Source: Prevotella nigrescens (GTDB taxonomy: Bacteria; Bacteroidota; Bacteroidia; Bacteroidales; Bacteroidaceae). Taken from it: 64,000 nucleotides of DNA. The first letter of the stretch is position 1. Each line of letters opens with the position of its first letter. Below are positions 1-8,776 of this stretch, piece by piece. The DNA lies in assembly GCF_031191185.1 (NCBI RefSeq), contig NZ_CP133464.1, positions 496,001-560,000 on the forward strand. The letters are read 5' to 3'. The notes under the pieces were generated by a model that saw only the letters and a program-made list of their open reading frames with translations, made no database searches and had not been told where the DNA came from. The position numbers and the translations under genes are program-made.

Positions 1-317
1 CCAATCCGGAGAAGACAGCCATTGCAAAGAAGCTCGCCAAGGAGATTATCTACGACGCACAGACGAAGATAACCAACGACGACGTGGCAAGAGCAAAGGA
101 GTCAATTCTTAAAAACCACTCTGAAGCGTTGAAGAAAAATAGTTATTGGTTGAACGTTCTCTCTGATTATGCTACCTACGGTATTGATAGAGCCAACGGT
201 TTCGATGCCGTCATGAAGGCGATAACACCGCAGACACTTGGCAATATAGCCAAAACTGTATTGAAATCTGGTAATCATATCCAGGTAACAATGAATGCAG
301 AGAAACTTGATAAATAA
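1..317 (+). CDS. M16-family zinc peptidase, C-terminal end (partial)
   Basis: The reading frame is open from base 3 to the TAA at 315-317, so only the last ~104 residues of a larger protein are present. The tail, with phrases such as SYWLNVLSDYATYG and TLGNIAKTVLKSGNHIQVTM, resembles the C-terminal domain of Bacteroidetes M16 (insulinase/pitrilysin-like) peptidases, which usually end a 900+ residue secreted or periplasmic protein. The GTG at 84 is internal and unlikely to be the start. The catalytic HXXEH motif would lie outside the window, so activity cannot be judged. Family call is from overall resemblance; moderate certainty. Confidence 0.6.
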   Translation, partial: NPEKTAIAKKLAKEIIYDAQTKITNDDVARAKESILKNHSEALKKNSYWLNVLSDYATYGIDRANGFDAVMKAITPQTLGNIAKTVLKSGNHIQVTMNAEKLDK

Positions 318-621
318 AGAAATAGAAGAAAAACGGCAACTTCTCGTTGCACCGAAGAAGTCTTCGAGGAGTGCCGCGTTCATAGTAATTATATAATAAC
401 TGGTAGCCCCTTGTTCTTTATAGTTATTCGCGCAGGGGGACTTGCATTTTAATTTAGATTTTGATTTTATGACATTTAGATGGTGGTGCTCTGATTACTG
501 GGAAGCAGTTAGTGCACAAACCGCAAGAGACTGAGAAGTTTTTAGTGGTGCTGGAGCATAAAGAATCGTCTTTACACCTATAAGTTCTCTCGTAAGATGA
601 TAGATAATCTCCAGAAAAATG

Positions 622-660
622 ATAGGGAATGCACTTTATACAGTGCGTTCCCTATTTTTT
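622..660 (+). terminator. Rho-independent terminator-like hairpin
   Basis: Arms 622-635 and 642-655 (ATAGGGAATGCACT against AGTGCGTTCCCTAT, one G-U pair) enclose a 6-base loop and are followed by five Ts. It is over 300 bases past the M16 peptidase stop, so it may end a long 3' UTR or a small untranslated transcript. Confidence 0.7.
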
Positions 661-679
661 GTATCGAAAAATATTAAAT

Positions 680-725
680 CCAAATCTCTAAGTTTGCAAT
701 TCATATTGCAAACTTAGAGATTTGG
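680..725. repeat. 21-bp perfect inverted repeat with 4-base loop
   Basis: Bases 680-700 are exactly complementary to 705-725, with TCAT between. The stem can extend with a one-base bulge into AATCC/GGATT. No T-run follows in either direction, so it is not a standard terminator. It could be a processed RNA hairpin, a protein-binding palindrome or a remnant of a miniature element. Confidence 0.75.
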
Positions 726-879
726 GATTAATGGTGTGATGGGTGGAAAGAGTTCCTCGATGAACGAAATCTCCTGAACTCAGGCAAGACAAACTAATAA
801 CTTAAAATGGTACTGCATAATCATAGTGGAATGAATGAAGTTGATAAAAAGAAGTTCATAGATGGATATTCCTGAATAT

Positions 880-911
880 AAAAAAAGGTAGGCTGGAATT
901 ACCAGCCTACC
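880..911 (-). terminator. Terminator of nifJ
   Basis: Perfect 10-bp stem (887-896 with 902-911, GGTAGGCTGG/CCAGCCTACC), 5-base loop, and a run of seven As at 880-886 on the plus strand that reads as a U-tract on the minus transcript. It sits 35 bases past the nifJ stop and is a textbook intrinsic terminator. Confidence 0.9.
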
Positions 912-945
912 AAATGTACATTACGAAAAAGTTTATAAAATTGTA

Positions 946-3900
946 TTAAGCATTCTCACTCCAGTCCTCCTTGCTCTTGCGAACATAGCTTTGGTAGCGG
1001 AGTTTTGCCATTTTCTCTGCCGCATCGAAGAGCTCTTGTGCTTCAGTTGGATAAGCTTTCTTGACAGAGAGATAGCGAACTTCACCCAGCAGGAAGTCTT
1101 GGAACTTGCTCCAGTCTGGCTCCTTAGAGTCGAGAGAGAATGGGTTCTTGCCTTCTTCTGCCAGCTGTGGATTGTAACGCCACAAGTGCCAGTAACCGCT
1201 TTCTACGGCGCGGCCTTCTTCTGCCTGGCTCTTACCCATACCACCCTTGGCTTTCAGACCGTGGTTGATACATGGAGAGTAAGCGATGATGAGTGATGGA
1301 CCTGGGTATGCTTCAGCCTCGCGGATAGCCTTGAGGGTTTGTGCTTGGTCGGCACCCATGGCGATTTGGGCAACATATACGTAACCGTAAGTCGTTGCCA
1401 TCAAACCGAGATCCTTCTTACGGATACGCTTGCCCTGTGCAGCAAACTGTGCAATGGCACCGAGTGGAGTAGATTTAGAACTCTGACCACCTGTATTAGA
1501 GTAAACCTCTGTGTCGAGCACGAGGATATTTACATCTTCGCCAGAAGCGATAACGTGGTCGAGACCGCCGTAACCGATGTCGTAAGAAGCACCATCGCCA
1601 CCGATAATCCACTGTGAACGCTTTACCAAATAGTGGTCTAATGTTTTCAATTCCTTGCAGATTGGGCAACCAGCTTCGGCACCTGCAGCAATCAGCGGCT
1701 TCAATGCCACACTTGCTTCCTTAGATGCGTCGGCGTTGTTCTTGGCATCAATCCATGCCTGTGCTGCAGTCTTGAATTCTGCTGATACGTGCTCTTCAGC
1801 CATAGCATCGTTCAAGAGCTTGGTAATACGTTCGCGCATCTTCTTGTTGCCAAGTGCCATACCCAGACCAAATTCGCAGAAGTCTTCGAACAATGAGTTG
1901 TCGAATGCAGGACCTTGCCCCTGTTCGTTGGTTGTATATGGAGTTGAAGGTACTGATGCAGAATAGATGGAAGAACAACCTGTAGCGTTGGCAATCATTT
2001 CTCGGTCGCCGAACAGCTGAGAAACTAACTTGACGTAAGGCGTCTCGCCACAACCTGCACAAGCTCCGGAGAACTCGAATAATGGCTGGGCAAACTGTGA
2101 GTTCTTGACGTTGCTCTTAATGTCTACCAAGTGCTGCTTTGTCTTAACATTCTTAACAAGGTAGTTCCAGTTGCCGATTTGATGCTCGTCGTGTGTGAAT
2201 GGAACCATTGCAAGTGCCTTGCCATTCTTGTTACCAGGGCAAACGTCAGCACAGTTTCCACAGCCTACACAGTCGAGAATGCTGACCTGAATGCGGAAAT
2301 GCATACCTGCCATAGGCTTCGGAACTTTCATCTCCAATGTCTTGTCTTCAAATCCTTTCACTTCTTCATCGTCGAGAACGAACGGACGGATACAAGCGTG
2401 AGGGCAAACGTAAGCACATTTGTTACACTGAATACAGTTTTCGGAAGTCCATTCCGGATAGAAAGCCTCAACACCACGCTTTTCAAACGCAGCAGAACCG
2501 TTCTTCATCGTACCGTCTACCATATCGTACTTGATGAAGTCGGAAACTTTCAGCAAGTCGCCCACCTGACCGTTGATAGGACGGACAATTTCCTTAATGT
2601 ATGCAGGAGCATCGTCGGTTGCATCTTCTTCATCGTCTGCAAGGTTCGCCCAAGCTGGGTCTACTGGTAATGTTTTGTATTCGCCACCACGGTCTACGGC
2701 TGCATAGTTCTTATCAACCACATCTTGTCCCTTATTGCCGTAAGACTTAACGATAAATTCCTTCATCTGCTCAACTGCCAAATCAACAGGGATTACTTTC
2801 GTAATGCGGAAGAATGCACTCTGCAAAATAGTGTTGGTACGGTTGCCAAGACCAATTTCCTGTGCAATCTTTGTTGCGTTGATGTAGTAAACGGTTATGT
2901 TATTCTGAGCGAAGTAACGCTTAATCTTGTTAGGAATGAAGTTTACAAGCTCTTCGCCTTCGAAAATGGTGTTCAGAAGGAAGGTGCCGTTCTTCTGCAA
3001 ACCACGAATTACGTCGTACATACGTAAGTATGCCTGAACGTGGCAAGCTACGAAGTTAGGTGTATTTACCTGATAGGTAGAACGGATTTCGCTATCACCG
3101 AAACGCAAGTGAGAGCAGGTGAAACCACCAGACTTCTTAGAGTCGTAAGAGAAGTATGCTTGGCAGTGTTTGTTGGTATTGTCGCCGATAATCTTTACAG
3201 AGTTCTTGTTGGCACCGACAGTACCGTCAGCTCCCAAACCATAGAACTTAGCTTCGAACATACCTTCGCCACCCATCGGAATTTCATCAATCAGTGGAAG
3301 AGAGGTAAATGTAACATCGTCTACGATACCTACCGTGAAGTGGTTCTTAGGTTCGGCAAGTTCAAGATTGTTGAATACAGAAATGATGTGAGCCGGTGTG
3401 GTATCAGATGAACCGAGACCGTAACGGCCACCAACAATCAATGGTTTGTTTTCTACATCGTAGAATGCGCTCTTAACATCAAGATACAATGGTTCACCTT
3501 CTGCACCGGGTTCTTTCGTTCTGTCGAGCACTGCAATGCGCTTCACTGTCTTTGGAACAGCGGCGAGCAAGTGCTTCACAGAGAATGGACGATAGAGATG
3601 GACAGAAATCATACCAATCTTCTTGCCTTGCTTCATCTGATAATCGATGACTTCACGAGCAGCCTCGGTAGCAGACCCCATAAGGATAATGATATTTTCT
3701 GCATCTTTAGCACCATAATAAGAGAAGAGGTGGTATTCACGACCAGTAATGTCCTTAATCTTTGCCAAGTAGTCTTCAACTACTTCTGGAATATTCTCGT
3801 AGTATTGGTTGCAAGCTTCACGATGTGTGAAGAATGTCTCTGGGTTTTCAGCAGTACCACGGGTTACTGGACATTCCGGAGAGAGTGCACGGTCGCGGAA

Positions 3901-4512
3901 ACGTTTCACATCTTCTGGGTCGAGGAGCTTGGCTACTTCGTCCTGGTCTATCATCTCAATCTTCTGATATTCATGAGATGTGCGGAAACCGTCGAAGAAA
4001 TTTACGAATGGAATGCTTGTCTTCAATGAAGCAAGGTGTGGAACAGCTGTAAGGTCCATTACTTCTTGCACTGAACCAGAGCAGAACATTGCGAAACCTG
4101 TCTGCCGACAAGCCATAACGTCTGAATGGTCGCCGAAGATGCACAATGAGTGTGTAGCGATTGTACGAGCTGAAACGTCGAACACGCAAGGAAGCATTTC
4201 ACCTGCAATCTTATACATATTAGGAATCATCAACAACAAACCTTGTGAAGCAGTAAATGTTGTTGTGAGTGCACCAGCCTGCAGCGAACCGTGCATAGCA
4301 CCTGCAGCACCACCTTCTGACTGCATTTCCTGAACTGTTACAGTCTGACCGAAAAGATTCTTACGTCCTTTTGCTGACCATGTATCAACATGTTCCGCCA
4401 TTGGAGAAGACGGAGTGATAGGATAGATAGCTGCTACCTCTGAAAACATGTAGCTCACATGAGCTGCAGCTTCATTACCATCACAGGTAATGTACTTTTT
4501 TTCTTTCGCCAT
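946..4512 (-). CDS. nifJ: Pyruvate:ferredoxin (flavodoxin) oxidoreductase
   Basis: Single-chain homodimeric PFOR of 1188 residues, the usual length. It oxidises pyruvate with CoA to acetyl-CoA and CO2 and passes electrons to ferredoxin or flavodoxin, a central step of anaerobic Bacteroidales metabolism. The N-terminal domain carries AAHVSYMFSEVAAIYPITP, where the pyruvate and thiamine diphosphate site begins. Two 4Fe-4S ferredoxin motifs (CIQCNKCAYVCPHAC and CVGCGNCADVCPG) lie near residues 687-770. A further cluster cysteine pair (CAGCGET) and the thiamine diphosphate motif (GGDGASYDIGYGGLDH then NTGGQSSKSTP) are in the C-terminal third. Start ATG at 4510-4512. It stands alone, with its own terminator. 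Confidence 0.97.
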   Translation of the reverse strand: MAKEKKYITCDGNEAAAHVSYMFSEVAAIYPITPSSPMAEHVDTWSAKGRKNLFGQTVTVQEMQSEGGAAGAMHGSLQAGALTTTFTASQGLLLMIPNMYKIAGEMLPCVFDVSARTIATHSLCIFGDHSDVMACRQTGFAMFCSGSVQEVMDLTAVPHLASLKTSIPFVNFFDGFRTSHEYQKIEMIDQDEVAKLLDPEDVKRFRDRALSPECPVTRGTAENPETFFTHREACNQYYENIPEVVEDYLAKIKDITGREYHLFSYYGAKDAENIIILMGSATEAAREVIDYQMKQGKKIGMISVHLYRPFSVKHLLAAVPKTVKRIAVLDRTKEPGAEGEPLYLDVKSAFYDVENKPLIVGGRYGLGSSDTTPAHIISVFNNLELAEPKNHFTVGIVDDVTFTSLPLIDEIPMGGEGMFEAKFYGLGADGTVGANKNSVKIIGDNTNKHCQAYFSYDSKKSGGFTCSHLRFGDSEIRSTYQVNTPNFVACHVQAYLRMYDVIRGLQKNGTFLLNTIFEGEELVNFIPNKIKRYFAQNNITVYYINATKIAQEIGLGNRTNTILQSAFFRITKVIPVDLAVEQMKEFIVKSYGNKGQDVVDKNYAAVDRGGEYKTLPVDPAWANLADDEEDATDDAPAYIKEIVRPINGQVGDLLKVSDFIKYDMVDGTMKNGSAAFEKRGVEAFYPEWTSENCIQCNKCAYVCPHACIRPFVLDDEEVKGFEDKTLEMKVPKPMAGMHFRIQVSILDCVGCGNCADVCPGNKNGKALAMVPFTHDEHQIGNWNYLVKNVKTKQHLVDIKSNVKNSQFAQPLFEFSGACAGCGETPYVKLVSQLFGDREMIANATGCSSIYSASVPSTPYTTNEQGQGPAFDNSLFEDFCEFGLGMALGNKKMRERITKLLNDAMAEEHVSAEFKTAAQAWIDAKNNADASKEASVALKPLIAAGAEAGCPICKELKTLDHYLVKRSQWIIGGDGASYDIGYGGLDHVIASGEDVNILVLDTEVYSNTGGQSSKSTPLGAIAQFAAQGKRIRKKDLGLMATTYGYVYVAQIAMGADQAQTLKAIREAEAYPGPSLIIAYSPCINHGLKAKGGMGKSQAEEGRAVESGYWHLWRYNPQLAEEGKNPFSLDSKEPDWSKFQDFLLGEVRYLSVKKAYPTEAQELFDAAEKMAKLRYQSYVRKSKEDWSENA

Positions 4513-4638
4513 TGTCTTTATTTATTAAATGTTTCTATAATGTTTTTGGTCTGTTTTGTATAGGCCTGTTTAATATCAAATTCTTCTTTTACTATATTTA
4601 TTGTAGTTTTGTTTTGTGCTTGCACTTCAGGCTTCGTA

Positions 4639-5823
4639 TCAATATAGAAATCCAAACAACCAAAGTGGAATTTTATTGTCTTTCCCTATCTCTGTATTAT
4701 AGCGAGCGTAAATAGTTTCGTTGTTTAAACGCATCTTTACGTTTTCCGCATCGCAAATCCTGAATCTCTTATTTTCGTCTATTATATAATTTCCTTGTTT
4801 GTTTCCTTCGTTCACCAAATGCCCAGACAACAGAGCATTGACAAAGAATGTTTCCATTACATCTTGCTGTTCTACATGTATGGGATATATTGCGTAAATA
4901 AGATTGGAATTGTTCATTATCACCTTTGCTGGCTTTTTAGGAAATTCCTGCCCAACAGTATAGATAATGTTTATCAAACGTGAATCTGATAAATACTTAA
5001 TGTAGTTCATAACAGTTGCACGACTTGTATTTATCTCTTTAGCCAAATTGCTTATATTAGGCGATTTCGGACCTTCTAAAGCAAGTAGGTAAAAAAGTTT
5101 CTTAATCTTTGTAAGGTACTTTAGTTCTATTTGTTTGATAAGCAAAATATCCACTTCGGTCATCATGTTCATTGTCTTCAGCAGATTTTCAGAATAATTT
5201 CTGTTTTCCAAAAAGAAAGGATAATAACCATGATGAATATAATCCTGAAAATATTTTAGTGGGCTAACCTTTGGTAATATCTGCCTTGTTATCTCTTCGT
5301 GGTTTTTGATGATATCGTCAAGTGAGTAGGAAGGGAAGTTGTGTCCTGACATATAGTTTAGGAATTCTCTAAACGAAAAGCCTCTTAAATTATAGCTTTT
5401 AACGATTCCATTAAGCTCTGGGTTTTCTTCCTTCAGGCGCATGACACTCGAACCAGTAAAGGCTATCTTTAGTCCTGAATAGCTATCATAGCACTTACGT
5501 AGGTCATAGCTCCAATTAGGCTGTTTGAAAATTTGGTCAATAAGCAATACTTTTCCACCACCTCTATAGAATTCTCCTGCAAAGTCGGCAATCCCTCTTT
5601 CCTGAAAATAGAAGTTATTCATATTTATGTAAAGACACTTCCTGTCGTTAGCTCCAAACTTCTCTTTCGCATACTGAAGAAGAAAGGTCGTTTTCCCTAC
5701 GCCCCGTGTTCCTTTTATGCCTATCATACGATCGTTCCAATCTATTTCGTCCATAAGCATACGCCTCACAGGAGCATAATTATGTTCCACTAAGTAGGTG
5801 TGAGTACGGAAAAATGCATCCAT
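4639..5823 (-). CDS. AAA-family ATPase with DUF4143-like C-terminus
   Basis: 394-residue protein of the large Bacteroidetes family with an N-terminal AAA_14-type ATPase and a C-terminal winged-helix/nuclease-like region (DUF4143). Walker A is GTRGVGKTT at residues 38-46. The Walker B segment reads KVLLIDQIFK (about 91-100): the usual catalytic Glu after Asp is Gln (codon CAA). The sensor-like IAFTGSS follows, and the helix-turn-helix-like NISNLAKEINTSRATVMNYI lies around residue 260. The biological role of the family is not settled. It is transcribed toward nifJ with 126 bases between, and has its own promoter at 5913-5944. Cytosolic; moderate to good certainty on family. Confidence 0.85.
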   Translation of the reverse strand: MDAFFRTHTYLVEHNYAPVRRMLMDEIDWNDRMIGIKGTRGVGKTTFLLQYAKEKFGANDRKCLYINMNNFYFQERGIADFAGEFYRGGGKVLLIDQIFKQPNWSYDLRKCYDSYSGLKIAFTGSSVMRLKEENPELNGIVKSYNLRGFSFREFLNYMSGHNFPSYSLDDIIKNHEEITRQILPKVSPLKYFQDYIHHGYYPFFLENRNYSENLLKTMNMMTEVDILLIKQIELKYLTKIKKLFYLLALEGPKSPNISNLAKEINTSRATVMNYIKYLSDSRLINIIYTVGQEFPKKPAKVIMNNSNLIYAIYPIHVEQQDVMETFFVNALLSGHLVNEGNKQGNYIIDENKRFRICDAENVKMRLNNETIYARYNTEIGKDNKIPLWLFGFLY

Positions 5824-5912
5824 CTTACTAACTGCTAAATTATTTCATATCCTGACTAATACCACCAGAGAACACATTTACAAGTGCGTACACCTAATAA
5901 TATTATCGTGTG

Positions 5913-5944
5913 CAAAGATAATATTTATTTCTTTAATTTGCAAA
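5913..5944 (-). promoter_or_regulatory. Bacteroidetes-type promoter for the AAA ATPase
   Basis: On the minus strand a -7 box TATCTTTG (5913-5920) is preceded by TTTG (5941-5944) with a 20-base spacer, matching the Bacteroidetes primary sigma consensus. It lies about 90 bases upstream of the ATPase start. Confidence 0.65.
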
Positions 5945-5984
5945 CTATAGATTGCAAAAACAACCTTTTTACTATTATTTATAT

Positions 5985-6015
5985 TTTGTCTTCTTAGATA
6001 TTTGCTATACCTTTG
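5985..6015 (+). promoter_or_regulatory. Bacteroidetes-type promoter for the ATP-grasp-like gene
   Basis: TTTG at 5985-5988, a 19-base spacer and TACCTTTG at 6008-6015, an exact match to the consensus TTTG-N19-TAnnTTTG. It is 68 bases ahead of the ATG at 6083 and diverges from the ATPase promoter. Confidence 0.75.
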
Positions 6016-6082
6016 CATTAAAAATCCAGCAAATAGAAAATAAACTTTCGGCATTCTCGCATAAACATAATGAAGAAACAAG

Positions 6083-7198
6083 ATGACACTTCACATATTT
6101 AACCCAGAACACGACATAGCGTTAGCACAAAATAATTCTAACTACACCCCATCAAATGCTGTATTGCAAATACGTAACGACTTAGCTTTCATACCTTATA
6201 TATGGGCTAATCAAGGCGACCTTATATTAGTAAATGATGTTATGATGGCGAATAAATCTGTTGAAGTGCTACGATTGAAGAAAAAAGAGATACATTTTAT
6301 TGATATAAATACTTTAGAGCAACTCTTAAACAAAATAGATACCATTCAACCTTGGGGGTGGGATTGTACAATAAAAGAGCAGTTAAGACGATTGGGAATA
6401 TCGCCAATGCTCTTGCCTTCTGATGTGCAACTTTCTAAAATACGCTACCTAAATAATAGAAAGACATCTATAAATTGGCTGTCAAATTTGAAAACATTGC
6501 TACCTAAAGACACGATGGTAGGAGAATCTTACTTTTTTAATAATATTGATAATTTGTGTTCAAAAGCCAAAGAAATAGGAAATGCCGTTATTAAAGCTCC
6601 TTGGAGTGGTAGCGGAAGAGGATTACGATTTACCGACAGAGAAATATCTACTGTTCATATAAATTGGGCAAGAAACATTATAGCACACCAACAAGGCATT
6701 ATCTTAGAGCCATATTACAATAAGGTACAAGATTTTGCAATGGAATTCTACGTAGACAATAAGGTAAAATATTGCGGCTTATCTATCTTTCAATCCTTAC
6801 ATGGCGCATATATAGGAAACATCATTGACAATGAAGAAAGAAAACGCAGCCTATTAGAACAGTATATCGATTTAGGATTATTAGACGCGATAAAAATTGC
6901 TTTAATAAACCTATTGGAATGTAATATTAAACACAATTATAAAGGATACTTAGGTATTGATATGATGATAGTTGAGGACAGACATTTATCCTATTCCGCA
7001 ACTATTCCGTATCGTATTCATCCTCTCGTTGAAATAAATTTTCGACACACAATGGGACATGTCGCTCTATCTCTTAACAATGAACATAGTATACAAAATA
7101 AAATAATGCAAATCACATTTGACGGATCACATCATTCTTTAAAATTAGAGAATAGCACTAATCTAACATTTGACATATATCCAAAATACAAAAAATAA
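6083..7198 (+). CDS. Conserved Bacteroidetes protein, ATP-grasp-like
   Basis: 371 residues, not assigned to a named enzyme. It opens with LHIFNPEHDIALAQN. The middle (about 165-260) holds AVIKAPWSGSGRGLRF, LEPYYNKVQDFAMEFYV and later HPLVEINFRHTMGHVAL. A lysine before a Gly/Ser-rich loop, an acidic segment and a late E-x-N near the C-terminus is the order seen in ATP-grasp ligases, so ATP-dependent ligation of an unknown substrate is an inference. No signal peptide or membrane span. Low G+C like its surroundings. Monocistronic, with its own promoter and a shared terminator at 7368-7398. Confidence 0.8.
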   Translation: MTLHIFNPEHDIALAQNNSNYTPSNAVLQIRNDLAFIPYIWANQGDLILVNDVMMANKSVEVLRLKKKEIHFIDINTLEQLLNKIDTIQPWGWDCTIKEQLRRLGISPMLLPSDVQLSKIRYLNNRKTSINWLSNLKTLLPKDTMVGESYFFNNIDNLCSKAKEIGNAVIKAPWSGSGRGLRFTDREISTVHINWARNIIAHQQGIILEPYYNKVQDFAMEFYVDNKVKYCGLSIFQSLHGAYIGNIIDNEERKRSLLEQYIDLGLLDAIKIALINLLECNIKHNYKGYLGIDMMIVEDRHLSYSATIPYRIHPLVEINFRHTMGHVALSLNNEHSIQNKIMQITFDGSHHSLKLENSTNLTFDIYPKYKK

Positions 7199-7345
7199 GA
7201 TGACAAGAGCTATTAAACATGTAATGATTAGCATTATTCGTGCTATTATTTTTCTTCTATGTGCTAACGAGGAATGTTTCTGTTGATTAAATTCAGAATA
7301 CAGATCGTAACGATGTTTCTTCCTGTTACTTTGCGTTTTTTTCAT
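7163..7345 (-). CDS. Possible small single-span membrane protein
   Basis: 60 codons beginning MKKTQSNRKKHRYD: a very basic N-terminus, then one hydrophobic helix (about residues 35-57, IIARIMLIITCLIALVILFF) and a short tail. The composition looks like a real small inner-membrane protein with its N-terminus in the cytosol. Against this, it overlaps the convergent upstream gene by 36 bases, has no clear ribosome-binding site, and starts only ~22 bases past a bidirectional terminator. It may be a chance frame. Confidence 0.35.
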   Translation of the reverse strand: MKKTQSNRKKHRYDLYSEFNQQKHSSLAHRRKIIARIMLIITCLIALVILFFVFWIYVKC

Positions 7346-7367
7346 TATTGAAGATAGATGTTATCCT

Positions 7368-7398
7368 AAAGAAAGTATCTTTTCAGATACTTTCTTTT
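7368..7398. terminator. Bidirectional terminator
   Basis: Stem AAAGAAAGTATCT (7368-7380) and AGATACTTTCTTT (7385-7397) around loop TTTC, with A-rich and T-rich flanks. It can end the porin transcript on the minus strand and the ATP-grasp-like gene on the plus strand. Confidence 0.75.
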
Positions 7399-7416
7399 TA
7401 CATTTTAGTAATCTAT

Positions 7417-8532
7417 CTAAAATTTAAAACTTAATTGTACATCGACTAACGAGTAGTTTGGTTTTGCCAAACTACGGTCGTGAACATAAGCATATTCTGT
7501 AGATAGTCGTACGCTCTTGTTAAAATCATAGTTCAGACCAACCTCGTATAATGTGCGTTGCTTCTCTGCACCTTTAGAAGGCTGATACATATCGTAGCGT
7601 GCTTTTCCATATAATTTCTGCTTTATTATAGGGGCTATCACCAAAGCATAGACTCCCTGTGCTTTATTGCCATTGCTGCCTATATTACAATCTTTTGCAG
7701 CTGCATCGTTTGTGCTTACAAGCGATTTCGCAAAAGCTTCTCCTGTAGAATGTGCATATTCTGAACGGAAAGTCCAGTCGTCAACTACATATTCGGCAGA
7801 AATTGCATATCTACGTTGTTGCAACTTGCGTACGCCTGATTGCGGTACACCGTAGGCATCTGTCCATGTCCCCTTACGGGCATACGAACCTGTCCAACCA
7901 AACCAGCCAATGCGCATTCCCTTTACAGGCATAACCCAAACACCGCCGATAATATTCTTTTGTTCGTCTACGTCCTTTACGTTAATTCCTTGTCCGTTGA
8001 ACACGCCAACCTGATAGTGTAGCAAGTTTCTGCCAGCAGCATTCTTCAACAAATCACCTTGAATTTGAACACCAATATCGCGCCCGTTTGAACTATGTGT
8101 TCCTGCTCTATCCGAAAATCCTGCGAATTTGCTAACTACTTGAGAATAGCCCATAAAGCCTTGTGTAATGGGGTGAATTGGATTTTCAAAAGTGAATGGG
8201 TTCTTAAACTGGCCAATCTTTACGCGGAAGAAAGTGTACTTCTGCCATTCGGTAAATAAATCAACAACACGTGGCGATGAACCTAAAGTCGATGTATTGC
8301 CATTAAATTGGATTTGGACTTTCCATGCCCAATCATTAAACAGCCTTCCATCTATAGAAACACGACCCAAACGCAGATTGAACGAATTAGATTTCGCATT
8401 ATCTTGTGTTGTCAATTGATACTGCGCAATGCCATATCCCGATAGTTTCACATTGTCTATCCACTTCGTCGTCTGTGCAGACACATTAGATGTAAGAAAC
8501 GCTATGGCAGCTAACATAAAGATTTTTTTCAT
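7417..8532 (-). CDS. Outer-membrane porin, OprO/OprP (phosphate-selective) family
   Basis: 371 residues from the ATG at 8530-8532, chosen because it gives a clean signal peptide (MKKIFMLAAIAFLTSNVSAQ) and has GAGGG 8-12 bases upstream. The frame extends further upstream but that part is not protein-like. The mature chain begins with a short strand (KLSGYGIAQYQ) and has alternating beta-barrel strands such as WKVQIQFNG, WTFRSEYAHSTGEAF and VRLSTEYAYVHD, ending DVQLSFKF with the terminal Phe typical of outer-membrane proteins. The family forms anion or phosphate-type channels in other bacteria; the substrate here is unknown. Monocistronic. Confidence 0.85.
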   Translation of the reverse strand: MKKIFMLAAIAFLTSNVSAQTTKWIDNVKLSGYGIAQYQLTTQDNAKSNSFNLRLGRVSIDGRLFNDWAWKVQIQFNGNTSTLGSSPRVVDLFTEWQKYTFFRVKIGQFKNPFTFENPIHPITQGFMGYSQVVSKFAGFSDRAGTHSSNGRDIGVQIQGDLLKNAAGRNLLHYQVGVFNGQGINVKDVDEQKNIIGGVWVMPVKGMRIGWFGWTGSYARKGTWTDAYGVPQSGVRKLQQRRYAISAEYVVDDWTFRSEYAHSTGEAFAKSLVSTNDAAAKDCNIGSNGNKAQGVYALVIAPIIKQKLYGKARYDMYQPSKGAEKQRTLYEVGLNYDFNKSVRLSTEYAYVHDRSLAKPNYSLVDVQLSFKF

Positions 8533-8571
8533 ATAATCGCCCTCGAATATTAAGTTTATAGTTTCACCTTG

Positions 8572-8579
8572 CAAAGGTA
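8572..8579 (-). promoter_or_regulatory. -7 box of the porin promoter
   Basis: TACCTTTG on the minus strand, 40 bases before the chosen porin start, matching TAnnTTTG. It lies inside the longer open frame, which supports the downstream start. No clear TTTG partner at the expected distance. Confidence 0.5.
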
Positions 8580-8752
8580 CAGACATTTTGTAAAAAATGA
8601 GAACTATTCTTAAAACTTTCACTAAAAGCCTCACAAAATATGGTGTATAAACTCTTTTATACAGCCTATGTTGCATTACACAGTAACAAAAATCCTGCAT
8701 TAATACTTCTCCCTTTTACTTAGCGTACGATGCGTAGGTCGAAAAAAATAGC

Positions 8753-8760
8753 TAACTTTG
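8753..8760 (+). promoter_or_regulatory. -7 box of the rlmD promoter
   Basis: TAACTTTG, 16 bases before the rlmD ATG, so the leader would be very short. The upstream half-site is not evident. Confidence 0.5.
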
Positions 8761-8776
8761 CAGCAAATTTATTAAT

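Larger units (their letters stand above)
318..945. other. Intergenic stretch with hairpins, no gene
   Basis: About 630 bases between the M16 peptidase end and the nifJ end hold no convincing coding sequence. They contain a plus-strand terminator-like hairpin (622-660), a long near-perfect palindrome (680-725) and the nifJ terminator (880-911). The remaining sequence is AT-rich and shows only short frames. Confidence 0.6.

Noticed and set aside
2131..2670. 179-codon plus-strand frame and several others inside nifJ
   Set aside because: Exactly antisense to the well-conserved nifJ gene; composition and lack of promoter point to shadow frames.
8533..8700. Longer N-terminus of the porin
   Set aside because: It places the signal peptide internally and includes the promoter -7 box.
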